NCBI RefSeq assembly: GCF_963675455.1
Contig: NZ_OY776217.1
Location: 1,908,001-1,972,000, forward strand
Direction: 5' to 3'
Length of the DNA stretch: 64,000 bases
Source: Emcibacter sp.
Lineage (GTDB): Bacteria; Pseudomonadota; Alphaproteobacteria; Sphingomonadales; Emcibacteraceae
Shown here: one piece after another, positions 42,450-51,543 of the stretch
Position numbering within the stretch: the first letter of the stretch is position 1
How the letters are laid out: each line of letters begins with the position of its first letter
Notes under the pieces: generated by a model
Database searches by the model: none
Seen by the model: only the letters and a program-made list of their open reading frames with translations
Told to the model about the DNA's origin: nothing
Position numbers and translations under genes: made by a program

Positions 42450-43394
42450 ATGGAGTATGTAATGGACGTAGTAGCAGGGTTAAAATTCCGGGACCCGCAC
42501 CGGACAGCGGCGGGCGACGAACGTGCGCGGGTTGATCTTGTCGAACTGGAAACGCTCTGGTTCAATACCGGCAGTCTGTGTAATCTGGAATGCCGCAATT
42601 GTTATATTGAGTCTTCCCCGACCAATGACCGGTTGGCCTATATCAGCCGGGCCGAAGTGGCAAATTATCTTGCGGAGATCAGACGGGAAGGCCTGCCGGT
42701 TCGGGAAATCGGCCTGACCGGCGGGGAACCCTTCATGAATCCCGACATCATCGGTATTCTTGAGGATTGTCTGGCGGGTGGGTTCGAGGTGCTGGTCCTG
42801 ACCAACGCCATGAAACCGTTGCACCATAAGAAGTCAGGGCTTCTGGATTTACGGAAGCAATATGGCGCAACGCTGAAACTCAGGGTATCCGTTGATCATT
42901 ATTGTCTGGAAACCCATGAAACCGAACGGGGAGGGCAAAGCTGGGCGCCGATGATCGAGGGCCTGACCTGGCTGGCGCAAAACGGTTTTCACATCAGCAT
43001 CGCCGGGCGAACCTTTGCTGCGGATGGTGAAGAAGATCTGCGTCGGGGCTATCAGACCCTGTTTGACGACCTGTCCCTCGGTCTCGATGCCTTTGACCCG
43101 GTCCAACTGGTTTTATTTCCGGAAATGGACGACAAGGCGGAGGTGCCGGAGATCACAACCGCCTGCTGGGATATTCTGGGCGTTTCCCCTGATGCCATGA
43201 TGTGCTCGAACTCCCGCATGATTGTCAAACACAGAGGAGAGGCGGGGCTGTCAATTATGCCCTGCACCCTTTTGCCCTATGATCGCCGTTTTGATATGGG
43301 ACAGAGTCTGAAGGATATGGGGAAAACAGTCTCGCTGAACCATCCCCATTGTGCGAAATTCTGCGTTCTGGGGGGGGCTTCCTGCAGCGGATAG
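42450..43394 (+). CDS. Radical SAM protein, substrate unknown
   Basis: A 314-residue radical SAM enzyme. The [4Fe-4S] motif CNLECRNC (CxxxCxxC) is at about 45-52 and is followed by IGLTGGEPFMNPD, which contains the SAM-binding GGE motif. The C-terminus is cysteine-rich (HPHCAKFCVLGGASCSG), which may bind an extra cluster as in SPASM or twitch-type enzymes. MMCSNSRMIVKHRG suggests further redox-active cysteines. I recognise no specific subfamily or precursor peptide nearby. It is divergent from the DUF2946-copper-receptor pair and followed by metZ after 102 bp. Start ATG 42450 is preceded by GGGGGATGAAGAG. Confidence 0.85.
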   Translation: MEYVMDVVAGLKFRDPHRTAAGDERARVDLVELETLWFNTGSLCNLECRNCYIESSPTNDRLAYISRAEVANYLAEIRREGLPVREIGLTGGEPFMNPDIIGILEDCLAGGFEVLVLTNAMKPLHHKKSGLLDLRKQYGATLKLRVSVDHYCLETHETERGGQSWAPMIEGLTWLAQNGFHISIAGRTFAADGEEDLRRGYQTLFDDLSLGLDAFDPVQLVLFPEMDDKAEVPEITTACWDILGVSPDAMMCSNSRMIVKHRGEAGLSIMPCTLLPYDRRFDMGQSLKDMGKTVSLNHPHCAKFCVLGGASCSG

Positions 43395-43496
43395 GTCAGA
43401 TTATCCGGTATTTTGCGCAGGCTTTTCTTGACGGAGGGCCCTTTAGCCGATACCAAGTCTCATTCACTATATCCAACAGTATTTTGGGAACGTAAA

Positions 43497-44717
43497 ATGA
43501 AACGACATACCGGACAGGACAAGGACAAAACGTCCCGCTGGCGGCTGGAAACACAGCTGGTCCGCGGCGGCACATGGCGCAGCGAGCTGGGAGAAACCAG
43601 CGAGGCCATGTTCATGACGTCCGGTTACGCGTATGACTGTGCCGAGGATGCCGCGGCCCGTTTTGCCGGTGACCAGGAGGGCTATACCTACAGCCGCCTG
43701 CGCAATCCCACCGCTGCGATGTTCGAGGACCGCATGGCCCTGATCGAAGGGGCCGAAGTGGCCCGTTCGACCGCCACCGGAATGGCAGCGATCACGGCGG
43801 CCATGCTCAGCATTGTCAAGGCTGGTGATCATGTGGTGTCCAGCCGGGCCCTGTTTGGCTCCTGCCGCTATGTGGTGGAAACTCTGTTGCCCCGTTTCGG
43901 GGTGGAAAGTACCCTGGTTGACGGTACCGATAACGAGGCCTGGAAGGCTGCGGTACGTCCCAATACGGTTGCCTTCTTCCTGGAAACCCCGGCCAATCCG
44001 ACTTTGGATGTGGTTGATCTGCAGTTTGTCTGTGATCTGGCCCATGAAAATGGCGCCCTGGTGGTGGTCGACAATGTCTTTGCCACGCCGGTATTGCAGA
44101 AACCCATAACTTACGGCGCCGATATCGTCGCTTACAGCGCCACCAAACATATCGACGGCCAGGGACGCGTTCTCGGCGGCTGTATCCTGACGTCAGAGAA
44201 AATCCTGGACGAGCATATCCTGCCTTTCATCCGTAACACCGGCCCGAACATCAGCCCGTTCAATGCCTGGGTGATGCTGAAGGGACTGGAAACCCTGGAT
44301 CTGCGGGTCAGCAAGATGTGTGATAATGCGGAACGGGTTGCCGGAGCTCTTGCCGATATCAGCGGCTTTGACTGGATCAAATACCCCGGTCTGAAGAGTT
44401 TTTCCCAGCATGACCTGGCCATGAAGCAGATGACCCGGGGCGGCACCATTCTTGCGGTTCAGGTGCCGGGCGGCCGGGAACAGGCCTTCAAGTTTCTCAA
44501 TAGTCTGGAGATCATTGATATTTCCAACAACATCGGCGATGCCAAAAGTCTGATGACACATCCGGCCAGTACCACCCATGCCAGTGTGGCGGAAGAGGCC
44601 CGTCTGCAACTTGGCATCACCGAAGGCATGCTGCGCCTTTCTGTCGGCCTGGAACATCCCGAAGATCTAATCGAGGACCTGCAGCAGGCGGCTGAAAAGG
44701 CCGGTATAACAGGATAG
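43497..44717 (+). CDS. metZ: O-succinylhomoserine sulfhydrylase
   Basis: MetZ makes homocysteine directly from O-succinylhomoserine and sulfide, in methionine synthesis. The 406-residue PLP enzyme of the Cys/Met metabolism family shows YTYSRLRNPT, STATGMAAITAAML, ETPANPTLDVVDL, VVVDNVFATP and the PLP-binding lysine in YSATKHIDGQGRVLGG; the C-terminal LRLSVGLEHPEDLIEDL is typical. The ATG at 43497 is preferred over an upstream start at 43413. apaG follows after 2 bp. No SAM-II riboswitch was recognised upstream, although such elements often precede met genes in alphaproteobacteria. Confidence 0.92.
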   Translation: MKRHTGQDKDKTSRWRLETQLVRGGTWRSELGETSEAMFMTSGYAYDCAEDAAARFAGDQEGYTYSRLRNPTAAMFEDRMALIEGAEVARSTATGMAAITAAMLSIVKAGDHVVSSRALFGSCRYVVETLLPRFGVESTLVDGTDNEAWKAAVRPNTVAFFLETPANPTLDVVDLQFVCDLAHENGALVVVDNVFATPVLQKPITYGADIVAYSATKHIDGQGRVLGGCILTSEKILDEHILPFIRNTGPNISPFNAWVMLKGLETLDLRVSKMCDNAERVAGALADISGFDWIKYPGLKSFSQHDLAMKQMTRGGTILAVQVPGGREQAFKFLNSLEIIDISNNIGDAKSLMTHPASTTHASVAEEARLQLGITEGMLRLSVGLEHPEDLIEDLQQAAEKAGITG

Positions 44718-44719
44718 AT

Positions 44720-45130
44720 ATGGAAGAGTCTGACAATACCTATGTAGCGGTGACGGACATGATCAGCGTGTCTGTCATCCCGTTTTTTCTGGAGGATGAG
44801 TCCGAACCGGAAGAAGGTCGCTATATGTGGGGCTATCAGATCCAGATTGAAAATCATGGCGATGATTCCGTTCAACTGGAACGCCGTCACTGGAAGATTA
44901 CCGATTCCATGGGGCGAACACAGGAAGTGCATGGCGAGGGTGTCGTCGGCGAGCAGCCGGTGATCGAACCCGGTGACGCCTTTGAATATACCAGTGGTGC
45001 TCCGCTGGCCACGCCGTCCGGTTTTATGGTTGGTACATTCGAGATGAGAAAAAGCGACGGTAGTTATTTCGATGTAAACATACCTGCCTTTTCCCTGGAC
45101 AGCCCGTTTGACATACAGATGATCAACTAG
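44720..45130 (+). CDS. apaG: ApaG-family protein
   Basis: ApaG is a small all-beta (fibronectin-III-like) protein, historically linked to Co2+ resistance and Mg2+ efflux; its precise role is uncertain. The 136 residues show the family core: ISVSVIPFFLEDES, YMWGYQIQIENHG, VQLERRHWKITDSMGR, VHGEGVVGEQPVIEPG and the C-terminal FDVNIPAFSLDSP. Length is typical. It begins 2 bp after metZ and is probably co-transcribed with it. Confidence 0.94.
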   Translation: MEESDNTYVAVTDMISVSVIPFFLEDESEPEEGRYMWGYQIQIENHGDDSVQLERRHWKITDSMGRTQEVHGEGVVGEQPVIEPGDAFEYTSGAPLATPSGFMVGTFEMRKSDGSYFDVNIPAFSLDSPFDIQMIN

Positions 45131-45169
45131 GCATCCGGAGAACCTTTAGTTCCGTATAGTGCAGGGTAT

Positions 45170-45811
45170 ATGGAAGACAAGACTAATCGGGAGAAGATTG
45201 TGAGCTCAGATAAAAACAAGAATACCGACAGGCCAAGCCGCAAGGAAGCCGAAGAAGCGATCAGGACATTGCTTCGCTGGGCCGGTGATGATCCGACCCG
45301 GGAGGGCCTTATGGATACGCCGAAGCGTGTGGTCAAGGCCTATGAGGAGTTCTTTGGCGGTTATGATGCGGATCCCCACGAGATCCTGTCCCGCACCTTC
45401 GAGGAAGTGGCTGGCTATGACGAAATGGTGGTGCTGAGGGATATTCCCTTCGAATCCCATTGCGAGCACCATATGGCGGCGATTATCGGTAAAGCCCACG
45501 TCGGGTATCTGCCCAAAAACAAGGTTGTCGGTATCAGCAAACTGGCGCGGGTGGTGGAAACCTATGCCAAGCGTCTGCAGGTGCAGGAGAAAATGACCGC
45601 CCAGATTGCTGACTGTATTCAGGATGTCTTGGAACCTTACGGCGTTGGCGTTATAATACAGGCGACGCATCAGTGCATGACTACACGGGGCGTGCACAAA
45701 CATGGTGTGTCCATGGTAACAAGCCGAATGGTCGGATCCTTCCGCAAGGATGAAAAAACCCGCAAGGAATTTCTATCCGTGGTCGGTAATTTCGAGCCCT
45801 ATCGGGGCTGA
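45170..45811 (+). CDS. folE: GTP cyclohydrolase I
   Basis: FolE converts GTP to dihydroneopterin triphosphate, the first step of folate (and pterin) synthesis. The 213 residues contain [20 protein letters not shown], the zinc-ligand region [20 protein letters not shown] (C and H ligands) and [16 protein letters not shown] with the second zinc cysteine and GTP-binding residues. The N-terminal ~20 residues are polar and not conserved; a GTG at 45200 with GGGAGA upstream is an alternative start. It lies 39 bp after apaG and 23 bp before trkH. Confidence 0.96.
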   Translation: MEDKTNREKIVSSDKNKNTDRPSRKEAEEAIRTLLRWAGDDPTREGLMDTPKRVVKAYEEFFGGYDADPHEILSRTFEEVAGYDEMVVLRDIPFESHCEHHMAAIIGKAHVGYLPKNKVVGISKLARVVETYAKRLQVQEKMTAQIADCIQDVLEPYGVGVIIQATHQCMTTRGVHKHGVSMVTSRMVGSFRKDEKTRKEFLSVVGNFEPYRG

Positions 45812-45834
45812 CCCGGGGCAGGGGAGAAAACAGT

Positions 45835-47283
45835 TTGATCGACTACAGGCCCATTTTACAGATAAACGGGCTGTTTTTGTTGATTTTGGGGATAGGGATG
45901 CTGTTCCCGGCTCTGGTGGATGCCTATGTGGGTAATCCCGACTGGCAGGTTTTTGCCGTCACCTCCGGCATTGTGATCTTTGTAGGCTCCATCCTTTATG
46001 CTACCAATTTTGCCCGGCACGAGGAACTGACCGTGCAGCAGGCCTTTCTGCTGACCGTCAGCATCTGGGTGATTATCCCGACCTTCGGCGCCCTGCCGTT
46101 TGTTTATTCCGAACTATCCTTAAGCTACACGGACGCTTTTTTCGAGGCCATGTCCGGCCTGTCGACAACAGGTTCCACGGTCATTACCGGCCTGGACGGG
46201 GCGCCGCCGGGGATTCTCCTGTGGCGCGGCCTGCTGCAGTGGTTCGGCGGCGTGGGCATTATTATCATGGCGGTGATCATTCTGCCGCTGCTGCAGATCG
46301 GGGGTATGCAGCTGTTCCGGGTTGGCGCCTTTGATACCTCGGAAAAGGTCTTGCCGCGGGCGGCGCAACTGGGGTTTGCCATTTCCATTCTTTATGTGGC
46401 ACTGACCATGATCTGCGGTGTCGCCCTGTGGGCTGCAGGCATGACCCCGTTCGAGGCGACCTGTCATGCCTTTACCACCATCGCCACCGGCGGTTTTTCC
46501 ACCTCGGACGGGTCGGTCGGTCATTTTGACAGCAGCCTGATTGATTATATCGTGGTCCTGTTCATGATTGTCGGCAGCATGCCCTTCATCCTGTACCTGA
46601 AACTGGTGCGCGGTCAGTCCTGGATCCTGTGGCAGGACAGCCAGGTGCGCTGGTTCGTGGCCCTGCTTGCCGTTCTGGTCAGTTTCGTGACCGTCTGGCT
46701 GTGGCTGGGCGGACAATATGATTTTTCCGGAGCACTGCGCTTCGCGAGCTTCAATGTGGTGTCTATCGTCACCGGGACCGGATTTGCCACCACCGACTAT
46801 ACGGCCTGGGGATCGCTGGCGGTGCTGTTGTTCTTTTTCATTATGTTTATTGGTGGTTGTGCCGGGTCGACCTCCTGCGGGATCAAGATTTTCCGCTTTC
46901 AGGTGCTTTGCTCCATGCTGTCTTCACAGCTGAAGCAAGTGCTGCGTCCCAGCGGTGTCTTTATTCCCCGGTATAACGGCCAGCCGATCACCGAGGATGT
47001 GGCGGGGTCGGTGATCAGCTATCTGTTCCTGTTCATCGCCAGTTTCCTGGTGCTGGCGGTCGGGCTGTCCCTGACCGGGCTGGATTTCGTCACCTCAGTA
47101 TCAGGGGCGGGCACAGCCATGGCCAATGTGGGCCCGGCGCTGGGCCCGATCATCGGGCCGTCCGGCACGTTCCAGGCCCTGCCCGATGCGGCCAAATGGT
47201 TCCTGACCTTCGGTATGTTGCTGGGCAGGCTGGAACTGTTTGCGGTGATGGTGCTGTTTATTCCGACCTTCTGGCGGGCCTAG
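45835..47283 (+). CDS. trkH: TrkH-family potassium uptake protein
   Basis: TrkH is the membrane channel subunit of Trk/Ktr potassium uptake. The 482 residues have the repeated M1-P-M2 architecture with four selectivity-filter regions: GLSTTGSTVITGL, ATGGFSTSDGSVGHF, VTGTGFATTDYTAWG and GAGTAMANVGPALGP. IGGCAGSTSCGIKIFR is another TrkH hallmark. It uses a TTG start at 45835 with GGGGAG 8 bp upstream; no ATG is close. Its stop codon TAG shares the tetranucleotide CTAG with the stop of the convergent gene. The regulatory TrkA gene is not in the window. Confidence 0.94.
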   Translation: MIDYRPILQINGLFLLILGIGMLFPALVDAYVGNPDWQVFAVTSGIVIFVGSILYATNFARHEELTVQQAFLLTVSIWVIIPTFGALPFVYSELSLSYTDAFFEAMSGLSTTGSTVITGLDGAPPGILLWRGLLQWFGGVGIIIMAVIILPLLQIGGMQLFRVGAFDTSEKVLPRAAQLGFAISILYVALTMICGVALWAAGMTPFEATCHAFTTIATGGFSTSDGSVGHFDSSLIDYIVVLFMIVGSMPFILYLKLVRGQSWILWQDSQVRWFVALLAVLVSFVTVWLWLGGQYDFSGALRFASFNVVSIVTGTGFATTDYTAWGSLAVLLFFFIMFIGGCAGSTSCGIKIFRFQVLCSMLSSQLKQVLRPSGVFIPRYNGQPITEDVAGSVISYLFLFIASFLVLAVGLSLTGLDFVTSVSGAGTAMANVGPALGPIIGPSGTFQALPDAAKWFLTFGMLLGRLELFAVMVLFIPTFWRA

Positions 47284-47789
47284 CCGGATTCCTGTTCCTG
47301 CTTCAGGTCTTCTTCCTCGATGATGGAGATCAGGGCCTGACGCTGCAGGGCAAGAAGAGAAAAATGATTATCTACCCGTTTGATCAGGTCACGGGCCTCG
47401 TCGGCGCAGATGCGTCCGGGGCTCTTGCTGTTGGGGCTCAGGCTTTCCAGGATGCCACGGATGTTGTCGGCATTCTTCTGGCTCGCCCGGCCGGCGATGT
47501 CATGCCAGTCCACCTCTTCCTCCAGCGTATCGATGGGCAGGAATACCCCGCCGGCCATATGGGCCAGATGTTCGGCGGCGATGGTGGCATCGGTTTCGCG
47601 GGTCAGGGTTTCCACCCGGGCGAAGGAAATTTCCACTTCCTTGTTGGGGTCGGTAAAGTCGTAGGTTCTGGTCCGGCCCAGTGATAAAATTTCCATGACG
47701 CTGGAAATGCCGCCGGCCTGGCGGAACAGCTCACTGACAACGGCTTTGGTGGACCCGTAATGACGGCGTTTCAGTGGATTGAATGACAC
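47280..47789 (-). CDS. Uncharacterised protein, possible DNA-binding
   Basis: A 169-residue, mostly helical, charged protein without signal peptide or membrane helices. The N-terminal part AVVSELFRQAGGISSVMEILSLGRTRTYDFTDP resembles in layout the small lambda-repressor-like regulators in which 'GG..-AAxxLG.S.S...Y.NP' forms a helix-turn-helix, and the middle AAEHLAHMAGGVFLPID fits the same type. I do not recognise the family and assign no function. It ends on the same CTAG as trkH and its gene is divergent from argE. Confidence 0.6.
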   Translation of the reverse strand: MSFNPLKRRHYGSTKAVVSELFRQAGGISSVMEILSLGRTRTYDFTDPNKEVEISFARVETLTRETDATIAAEHLAHMAGGVFLPIDTLEEEVDWHDIAGRASQKNADNIRGILESLSPNSKSPGRICADEARDLIKRVDNHFSLLALQRQALISIIEEEDLKQEQESG

Positions 47790-47890
47790 GATATGCCCTT
47801 TATTCTTGTGAGGTTATTGATTATGAATAATATATCATCAAATTTCGCGCAGGCGACCGAAATAAATTCCGCCACGGACAGAACAATATA

Positions 47891-49051
47891 ATGACCTCCA
47901 TCACTTCCTCACAAATGCTGGAAAAGCTTGTCGCCTTTGACACCACAAGCTGGAAAAGCAATATGGCGCTGATCGATTTTATCCGGAACTATCTGGCAGG
48001 TGAGGGGATCGAAAGTCACCTGTTTTTTAATGACGAACGGAACAAGGCCAATCTCTGGGCCACAATCGGTCCGGCGGAGGTGCCTGGCATCATCCTGTCC
48101 GGTCATACGGATGTAGTGCCGGTGGATGGCCAGGAGTGGGCAAGTGATCCCTTTGTTGTGACCGAACGGGACGGAAAGTTTTATGGCCGCGGGACGTCCG
48201 ACATGAAGGGTTTTATCGCCTGTGTGCTGGCGGCGGTACCGGCCTTTGCGAAGTCGAACCTGAAAGAGCCGATCCATCTGGCCTTTTCCTATGACGAGGA
48301 AATAGGCTGTACCGGCTGTATGAGCATGATTGAATATGTCCGGGACATGCCGGTCAAGCCGCGCGCCTGTATTGTTGGCGAACCGACCAATATGAAAGTG
48401 GTCAACAGCCACAAGGGGCTCAGCACCCTGATCACAAAAGTACGGGGCGAGGAAGCCCACGCCAGCACCGACCGCGGGGTGAACGCCATCTATTATGCCA
48501 GCCGCATGATCGGTTTTCTCGATGATCTGCGCCGGGAACTCAAAGGACGGGCGCCGGAAGTGGAAGGATTCGATCCCCCCTATACGACGCTGGAAGTGGG
48601 CACCATATCCGGCGGCGCCGCCCCCAATATCACCCCCGCCCACTGCCAGTTTGAATGGGAATTCCGCACCGTGCCGGGCACGGATCCTGAGGAAATCCTT
48701 CACAGGCTTGAAGAGTTTGTGCGCAAGGAACTGCTGCCGGAAATGGGACCGGGCAAAGAGGGGACGGAACGGGTTGTGACCAACTATACCTCCCGGGTGC
48801 CGGCGCTTCTGCCGGAAACCGGGTCGTCGGCGGAAACGCTGGTGCTGGCTCTGGCCAACAGCAACGAGACGGGCAAGGTGTCTTATGGCACCGAGGCCGG
48901 GCATTTTCAGGCGACCGGTGGAATTCCGACGGTTATCTGCGGGCCCGGCAGTATCATACAGGCACACAGGCCGGATGAATTTATCGAACCCGGTGAACTT
49001 GCCGCCTGTGATGACTTTTTACAGAAACTCAGGGCGGTGGTCAGTACCTAG
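47891..49051 (+). CDS. argE: Acetylornithine deacetylase
   Basis: A zinc-dependent M20-family amidohydrolase that releases acetate from N-acetylornithine in arginine synthesis. The 386 residues contain SGHTDVVPVDGQEW (metal His/Asp), GRGTSDMKGFIA with the bridging Asp, SYDEEIGCTG with the catalytic Glu-Glu and GTEAGHFQATGG with the C-terminal metal His. PAHCQFEWEFRTVPG marks the ArgE-type lid domain. Succinyl-diaminopimelate desuccinylase (DapE) is the main alternative, but argD and argF nearby support ArgE. The ribosome-binding site is weak. Confidence 0.9.
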   Translation: MTSITSSQMLEKLVAFDTTSWKSNMALIDFIRNYLAGEGIESHLFFNDERNKANLWATIGPAEVPGIILSGHTDVVPVDGQEWASDPFVVTERDGKFYGRGTSDMKGFIACVLAAVPAFAKSNLKEPIHLAFSYDEEIGCTGCMSMIEYVRDMPVKPRACIVGEPTNMKVVNSHKGLSTLITKVRGEEAHASTDRGVNAIYYASRMIGFLDDLRRELKGRAPEVEGFDPPYTTLEVGTISGGAAPNITPAHCQFEWEFRTVPGTDPEEILHRLEEFVRKELLPEMGPGKEGTERVVTNYTSRVPALLPETGSSAETLVLALANSNETGKVSYGTEAGHFQATGGIPTVICGPGSIIQAHRPDEFIEPGELAACDDFLQKLRAVVST

Positions 49052-49084
49052 ATCACCCGAATAAAGAAAAAATCGGAGTAATGA

Positions 49085-49657
49085 ATGTCAGTCATTGACG
49101 CGATCAAAAAAAGAAGAAGCAACGGCATGATCGAGCAACGGGAAGTTCCCCGCGAACTGATCGAGAAACTTCTCGATGCCGCCGTCTGCACCCCGGTGCA
49201 TTATAATACCAGCCCGTGGCGCTTTCAGGTCCTGACCGGCGAAGCCCGCAACCGGCTGGGCAAATATATGGCGCAATGTTTTGTGGAAAACCAGGCCGAT
49301 CCGGAGGCCCCGGCCGTGCAGGCCAAAATTCCGGTGATCGAGAAAAAAGCCCTGCGGGCGCCGGTGATCATCGTGGTGGCGGCAGCAAAGTCCGACGATC
49401 CCCGCGCCATCGTCGAGGAAGATGTGGCGTCGGCCACGGTGTCCTGCCAGAATATTCTGCTGGCGGCCGAGGAACTTGGCCTGGCCTGTATCTGGCGAAC
49501 CGGGGCATTCACCTATGGCGACCGGATGCGTGAACTTCTGGGATTTGACGAAGGCACCAGACTGACCGGTTTCATGTATCTCGGTTATCCAAAAAAACAG
49601 CCGCCCCAGGTGGAGCGCCCTACGTCAGATGAATTTACTCAGTGGCTGGATAAATAG
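49085..49657 (+). CDS. Nitroreductase family protein (YdjA-like)
   Basis: A compact 190-residue FMN-dependent oxidoreductase. IKKRRSNGMIEQREVPRE opens the nitroreductase fold, HYNTSPWRFQVLTGEAR and the central CQNILLAAEELGLACIWRTG are typical, and VFLGYP-like FMYLGYPKKQP ends the domain. Short single-domain members like E. coli YdjA act on nitroaromatics or related substrates in vitro. It lies 33 bp after argE and is convergent with hslO (3-bp gap). It is unrelated in size and context to the nitroreductase-like protein of the polysaccharide block. Confidence 0.88.
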   Translation: MSVIDAIKKRRSNGMIEQREVPRELIEKLLDAAVCTPVHYNTSPWRFQVLTGEARNRLGKYMAQCFVENQADPEAPAVQAKIPVIEKKALRAPVIIVVAAAKSDDPRAIVEEDVASATVSCQNILLAAEELGLACIWRTGAFTYGDRMRELLGFDEGTRLTGFMYLGYPKKQPPQVERPTSDEFTQWLDK

Positions 49658-49660
49658 GGC

Positions 49661-50581
49661 TCAGTTAAACAGCTTTTTCAGCTCGAATACATGATCAGTC
49701 TTGCAGAATTCGCAGGTCATGGTGATGACACCGTCTTCGGCCATATGTTGCAGGTCGTCCGGGCTGAAATTGCTTAGCACCTGGCGCAGCTTGTCTTCCG
49801 AACAGCGACAGCCGTTGGCCATCTGTACCGGATCAAACACCCGCACCCCGCCTTCATGGAACAGCCGGAACAGAAGATCCTGCAGCGGCAGGCTGGTGTC
49901 CAGAAGTTCCTTGTCGGTCACGCTGTCCATCAGCACACAGGCATTCTGCCAGTCTTCCGCCTCGGGGCTGCCGTCCCGGTTGCGGAGGCGTTCCAGGTCG
50001 GTATTGCGGGCCAGATGCTGGAGCATGATGGCGGCGCCCTTCCATCTGCCATTCCCGTCGCGGGTGCAGACAATACGCACCCGGGAGGGAAGCTGCTCCG
50101 AATTATGGAAATATTCCACGGCGGCTTCGCTCAGTGTTTCCCCCTCCAGCGCCACAATGCCCTGGTAGCGGTCCATGAACTTGCCCTGGTCGATGGTAAT
50201 CAGCATATGCCCCTTGTCACCCATCAGGGTGGCGAGGGAGGGCTCCTCCGGTGCTTTCCATTTTTCCGGATCATACTGGGCATAGCCCCGTATCACGCCG
50301 CTGCCTTCACCGGCCGTGGCAAAGTCGGCAACAATGAAATTGACACCCCGGTCGCCGCGGATCTGGACGGTCAGGATGCCTTCATATTTCAGCATGCTGC
50401 CGAGCAGGGCGGCCAGCACCATGATTTCCCCCAGTTCTCGGGATATTTCCTCAGGCAGCTTGTGGGTGTTCAGTACCTTGTTGATAGTTTCGTCGAGACG
50501 GACGATGCGGCCGCGGATATCCCGTCCCTCCAGGCTGAAGGGCAGGCAGGCGTCGGTAAGTACGGCATCGGGAATCGTCAT
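49661..50581 (-). CDS. hslO: Redox-regulated chaperone Hsp33
   Basis: Hsp33 is a cytosolic holdase activated by oxidation of a zinc-bound cysteine tetrad. The 306 residues have the N-terminal folding core (LAALLGSMLKYEGILTVQIRG split by loops, RGVNFIVADF) and the C-terminal redox switch: CRC at about 258-260 and CEFC at about 290-293 (CxC and CxxC, all four cysteines present). It precedes nothing on its strand in a tight operon; argF ends... upstream on the same strand 13 bp away, so argD-argF-hslO may be co-transcribed. Confidence 0.94.
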   Translation of the reverse strand: MTIPDAVLTDACLPFSLEGRDIRGRIVRLDETINKVLNTHKLPEEISRELGEIMVLAALLGSMLKYEGILTVQIRGDRGVNFIVADFATAGEGSGVIRGYAQYDPEKWKAPEEPSLATLMGDKGHMLITIDQGKFMDRYQGIVALEGETLSEAAVEYFHNSEQLPSRVRIVCTRDGNGRWKGAAIMLQHLARNTDLERLRNRDGSPEAEDWQNACVLMDSVTDKELLDTSLPLQDLLFRLFHEGGVRVFDPVQMANGCRCSEDKLRQVLSNFSPDDLQHMAEDGVITMTCEFCKTDHVFELKKLFN

Positions 50582-50594
50582 TCAGTTTGTCCGC

Positions 50595-51542
50595 TTATTT
50601 ACCAAAGCACCACATCAGGATGCTTTTCTGGGCATGAAGGCGGTTTTCCGCCTCTTCCCAGATCACGGACTGGGGACCGTCGATGACTTCGTCGGTGACT
50701 TCCTCGCCCCGGTGTGCCGGCAGGCAGTGCATGAAAACAGCATCCTCGTCAGCCGCGCGCATCAGCTGCCTGTTGACCTGGTAAGGGGCCAGAATTTCCA
50801 GTCGCTGGTCGGCGTCGTCATCGCCCATGGACACCCAGGTATCGGTAATCACGCAATGGGCGTCACGTGTGGCTTCTTCCGGCTCGTGAGTCAGGCTGAC
50901 CTTGCCGCCGTTGGCTTTGGCCCAGTCCAGCACCTGGCTTGGCGGCATGAATTCTTTCGGGCAGGCCAGGGCCAGTTCACAATCGAACAGCACGGCCGCA
51001 TGAATCCAGGACACGGCCACATTGTTGCCGTCACCGGACCAGGCGATTTTCTTGCCTTTGATCGAGCCGACCTCTTCCTCGAAGGTCAGGATATCCGCCA
51101 TCACCTGACAGGGATGGGAGAAGTTGGTCAGCGCGTTGATTACCGGCACCCGGGCAAATTCCGCCATTTCCAGCAGCGCCTCGTGGGTATTGGCACGCAG
51201 CATGATGGCATCGACAAAACCGGACAGCACCTGTGCTGTATCAGACACGGTTTCGCCGCGGCCAAGCTGCATGTCGCCGCCCTGCAGGATGACGGCGCTG
51301 CCGCCGAGCTGATGGATCGCCATTTCAAAGGAAACCCGGGTCCGGGTCGACGGCTTCTCGAAGATCATGGCCAGGCTTTTATCTGCCAGCGGCCGCTCCG
51401 GATGAATAAAGCCTTTGCCGTGGCCCTTTGTGGCCGCCTTCAGCTGTTTGGCTTTTTCAATGATTTCCCGGGCCTCTGCCTTGCTCAGGGAGGCAAGGTC
51501 GAGAAAATGTTTCTGCGGCGCTTCGAGTTTAAAAGCAGTCAT
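50595..51542 (-). CDS. argF: Ornithine carbamoyltransferase
   Basis: ArgF condenses ornithine with carbamoyl phosphate to give citrulline. The 315 residues show the carbamoyl-phosphate loop KPSTRTRVSFE, the INALTNFSHPCQ segment, the SMG-type ornithine loop (VSMGDDDADQRLE) and HCLPAHRGEEVTDEV with the catalytic cysteine. The ATG at 51542 is preferred over a GTG nine bases upstream because AGGTG is well placed and family members start there. It follows argD directly (the argD stop abuts the start), a conserved alphaproteobacterial argD-argF arrangement. Confidence 0.96.
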   Translation of the reverse strand: MTAFKLEAPQKHFLDLASLSKAEAREIIEKAKQLKAATKGHGKGFIHPERPLADKSLAMIFEKPSTRTRVSFEMAIHQLGGSAVILQGGDMQLGRGETVSDTAQVLSGFVDAIMLRANTHEALLEMAEFARVPVINALTNFSHPCQVMADILTFEEEVGSIKGKKIAWSGDGNNVAVSWIHAAVLFDCELALACPKEFMPPSQVLDWAKANGGKVSLTHEPEEATRDAHCVITDTWVSMGDDDADQRLEILAPYQVNRQLMRAADEDAVFMHCLPAHRGEEVTDEVIDGPQSVIWEEAENRLHAQKSILMWCFGK

Positions 51543-51543
51543 T

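Noticed and set aside
43395..43496. SAM-II riboswitch before metZ
   Set aside because: The region does not show the expected pseudoknot pairing or the conserved SAM-II core; no regulatory element could be supported.
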